From Antedon bifida (taxonomy: Eukaryota > Echinodermata > Crinoidea > Comatulida > Antedonidae), in NCBI GenBank assembly GCA_963402885.1, contig OY727102.1, forward strand, positions 10,540,001 to 10,604,000: a DNA stretch of 64,000 bases, read 5' to 3'. Each line of letters begins with the position of its first letter. The stretch's first letter is position 1. Shown here one piece after another: positions 61,424-64,000 of the stretch. The translations under genes and the position numbers were made by a program. The notes under the pieces are model-generated. The model did not search any database and was not told the DNA's origin. It saw only the letters and a list, made by a program, of their open reading frames with translations.

Positions 61424-61511
61424 AGCTTCAAATCGCATTTGGAGACGTTTTAGACCATTTTGTGATTTTCGAAAAAACATGTTAACATAAAAACACCAAA
61501 GTGCTTAGAAT
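61424..61511 (+). repeat. Fused A monomer marking a second exact one-monomer deletion
   Basis: One A monomer replaces two found at the equivalent place near 10357-10532. It keeps the normal GACGTTTTAGACC start of the first and the AAAACATGTTAACAT of the second. The intervening AGATCATTTTG piece is lost. The missing length is 88 bp. It is an independent event of the same kind as 44086-44173. Confidence 0.92.
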
Positions 61512-64000
61512 AGCTTCAAATCGCATTTGGAGACGTTTTAGACCATTTTGTGATTTTCGAAAAAACTTGGTTACAGAAAAACATCAAAGTGCTTAAAATC
61601 TCATTAGAAACCGTTTTAGACCATTTTGAGCAATTCGATAAAACTTTTCACACAAAAACATCAAAGAGCACAAAATAGCTTAATATCGTATTTAAAAACG
61701 TTTTAGACCATTTTGAGCATTTCGACAAAAATTGTTCACACAAAACATCAAAGTGTGCAGAATAGCTTCAAATCGCATTTGGAGACGTTTTAGACCATTT
61801 TGTGATTTTCGAAAAAACTTGTTAACATAAAAACACCAAAGTGCTAAGAATAGCTTCAAATCGCATTTTGAGACATTTTAGACCATTTTGTTTTTTTCGA
61901 AAAAACTTGTTAACATAAAAACACCAAAGTGCTTAGAATAGCTTCAAATCGCATTTGGAGACGTTTTAGACCATTTTGTGATTTTCGAACAAACTTGGTT
62001 ACAGAAAAACATCAAAGTGCTTAAAATCTCATTAGAAACCGTTTTAGACCATTTTGAGCAATTTGATAAAATTTTTGACACAAAAACATCAAAGAGCACA
62101 AAATAGCTTAATATCGTATTTAAAAACGTTTTAGACCATTTTGAGCATTTCGACAAAAAAATTTCACAAAAAACATCAAAGTGCTTAGAATAGCTTCAAA
62201 TCGCATTTGGAGACGTTTTAGACCATTTTGTGATTTTCGAAAAAACTTGGTTACACAAAAACATCAAAGTGCTTAAAATCTCATTATAAACCGTTTTAGA
62301 CCATTTTGAGCAATTCGATAAAACTTTTCACACAAAAACATCAAAGAGCACAAAATAGCTTAATATCGTATTTAAAAACGTTTTATACCATTTTGAGCAT
62401 TTCGACATAAATTTTTCACACAAAACACCAAAGTGCTAAGAATAGCTTCAAATCGCATTTGGAGACATTTTAGACCATTTTGTTATTTTCGAAAAAACTT
62501 GTTAACATAAAAACACCAAAGTGCTTAGAATAGCTTCAAATCGCATTTGGAGACGTTTTAGACCACTTTGTGATTTTCGAAAAAACTTGGTTACAGAAAA
62601 ACATCAAAGTGCTTAAAATCTAATTAGAAACCGTTTTAGACCATTTTGAGCAATTCGATAAAACTTTTTACACAAAAACATCAAAGAGCACAAAATAGCT
62701 TAATATCGTATTTAAAAACGTTTTAGACCATTTTGTGATTTTCGAAAAAACTTGTTAACATAAAAACACAAAAGTGCTTAGAATAGCTTCAAATCGCATT
62801 TGGAGACGTTTTAGACCATTTTGTGATTTTCGAAAAAACTTGGTTACACAAAAACATCAAAGTGCTTAAAATCTCATTATAAACCGTTTTAGACCATTTT
62901 GAACAATTCGATAAAACTTTTCACACAAAAACATCAAAGAGCACAAAATAGCTTAATATCGTATTTAAAAACGTTTTAGACCATTTTGAGCATTTCGACA
63001 AAAATTTTTCACACAAAACATCAAAGTGTGCAGAATAGCTTCAAATCGCATTTAGAGACGTTTTAGACCATTTTGTGATTTTCGAAAAAACTTGTTAACA
63101 TAAAAACACCAAAGTGCTTAGAATAGCTTCAAATCGCATTTGGAGACGTTTTAGACCATTTTGTGATTTTCGAAAAAACTTGGTTACAGAAAAACATCAA
63201 AGTGCTTAAAATCTCATTAGAAACCGTTTTAGACCATTTTGAGCGATTCGACAAAACTTTTCACACAAAAACATCAAAGAGCACAAAATAGCTTAATATC
63301 GTATTTAAAAACGTTTTAGACCATTTTGAGCATTTCGACAAAAAATTTTCACACAAAACATCAAAGTGTGCAGAATAGCTTCAAATCGCATTTGGAGACG
63401 TTTTAGACCATTTTGTGATTTTCGAAAAAACTTGGTTACAGAAAAACATCAAAGTGCTTAAAATCTCATTAGAAACCGTTTTAGACCATTTTGAGCAATT
63501 CGATAAAACTTTTCACACAAAAACATCAAAGAGCACAAAATAGCTTAATATCGTATTTAAAAACGTTTTAGACCATTTTGAGAATTTCGACAAAAAATTT
63601 TCACAAAAAACATCAAAGTGTACAGAATAGCTTCAAATCGCATTTGGAGACGTTTTAGACCATTTTGTGATTTTCGAAAAAACTTGTTAACATAAAAACA
63701 CCAAAGTGCTTAGAATAGCTTCAAATCGCATTTGGAGACGTTTTAGACCATTTTGTGATTTTCGAAAAAACTTGGTTACACAAAAACATCAAAGTGCTTA
63801 AAATCTCATTATAAACCGTTTTAGACCATTTTGAGCAATTCGATAAAACTTTTCACACAAAAACATCAAAGAGCACAAAATAGCTTAATATCGTATTTAA
63901 AAACGTTTTAGACCATTTTGAGCATTTCGACAAAAATTTTTCACACAAAACATCAAAGTGTGCAGAATAGCTTCAAATCGCATTTGGAGACGTTTTAGAC

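Larger units (their letters stand above)
1..64000 (+). repeat. Continuous higher-order satellite array, all monomers in one orientation
   Basis: The whole window is tandem satellite of 77-88 bp monomers. Nearly every monomer carries the core GTTTTAGACCATTTTG, always on the + strand; I saw no reverse-complement copy of it. Monomers belong to four classes in a recurring order that gives 340, 252 or 253 bp higher-order repeats. No unique spacer, transposon, microsatellite tract or gene interrupts the array. Such long, homogeneous, single-orientation arrays are typical of eukaryotic centromeric or pericentromeric heterochromatin. Centromere function itself cannot be read from the sequence. I do not recognise the family from memory. 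Confidence 0.97.
60575..64000 (+). repeat. Return of the second array type, matching 9508-13021
   Basis: Matches 9508-13021 at an offset of 51067 bp up to about 61440 and 50979 bp afterwards; the 88-bp step is the fused monomer at 61424. Shared markers include CTTACTAACAT, the 33-bp duplication, CAATTTGATAAAATTTTTG, AAAAAAATTTCAC in D, the module start at 62370, GACCACTTTG and GAGCGATTCGAC at 63241. The block runs off the window's right end. Confidence 0.88.

Noticed and set aside
1..64000. Assignment to a known named satellite or a particular species
   Set aside because: The monomers did not match any family I could recall with confidence (alpha satellite, Arabidopsis CEN180, Brassica and soybean centromere repeats were considered). 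A database search would be needed, so no name is given.

Overview
The window is one continuous, gene-free satellite DNA array. All 64 kb consists of head-to-tail, same-strand copies of an AT-rich monomer (about 29-32% G+C by hand count of reference monomers). I saw no unique sequence, transposon, RNA gene, CRISPR array or credible protein gene, and no inverted monomer. This points to a eukaryote and to heterochromatin of centromeric, pericentromeric or subtelomeric type. I do not recognise the satellite family and cannot name the species. A plant is plausible, but that is inference only.

The array has nested levels of order. (1) Four monomer classes: A (88 bp), B (88 bp), C (77 bp, lacking the usual first bases) and D (87 bp). 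A and B resemble each other, as do C and D. (2) These form a 340-bp A-B-C-D higher-order repeat (HOR), a 252-bp B-C-D trimer, and a 253-bp trimer whose first member is a D/A hybrid. (3) HORs are grouped into kilobase modules, including a 1329-bp module, a 1317-bp tandem duplication and a 1526-bp-spaced duplication. (4) The modules form super-units of about 9.9 kb, seen as two complete adjacent copies (32696-42682 and 42683-52581) and a third that changes partner near 60574. (5) The left end recurs at the right end: about 5.7-13.0 kb matches about 56.8-64.0 kb at an offset of 51067, then 50979 bp.

Layout: 1-9507 is a rearranged super-unit copy. 9508-29995 is a second, more mosaic array type built from overlapping duplications. 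29996-32695 is a short super-unit joining its head to its tail. 32696-42682 and 42683-52581 are the two complete super-units. 52582-60574 is a recombinant super-unit. 60575-64000 returns to the second array type. Size differences between copies are mostly whole monomers or whole HORs (88, 252, 253, 340 bp), as expected from in-register unequal exchange or conversion.

No genes work together here. What the window records is satellite evolution. Shared rare variants (a 33-bp internal duplication, a 56-bp truncated monomer, hybrid monomers, CpG-type substitutions) act as barcodes showing which blocks were copied from which. The block boundaries below were found by eye and are approximate unless they fall on a monomer edge.
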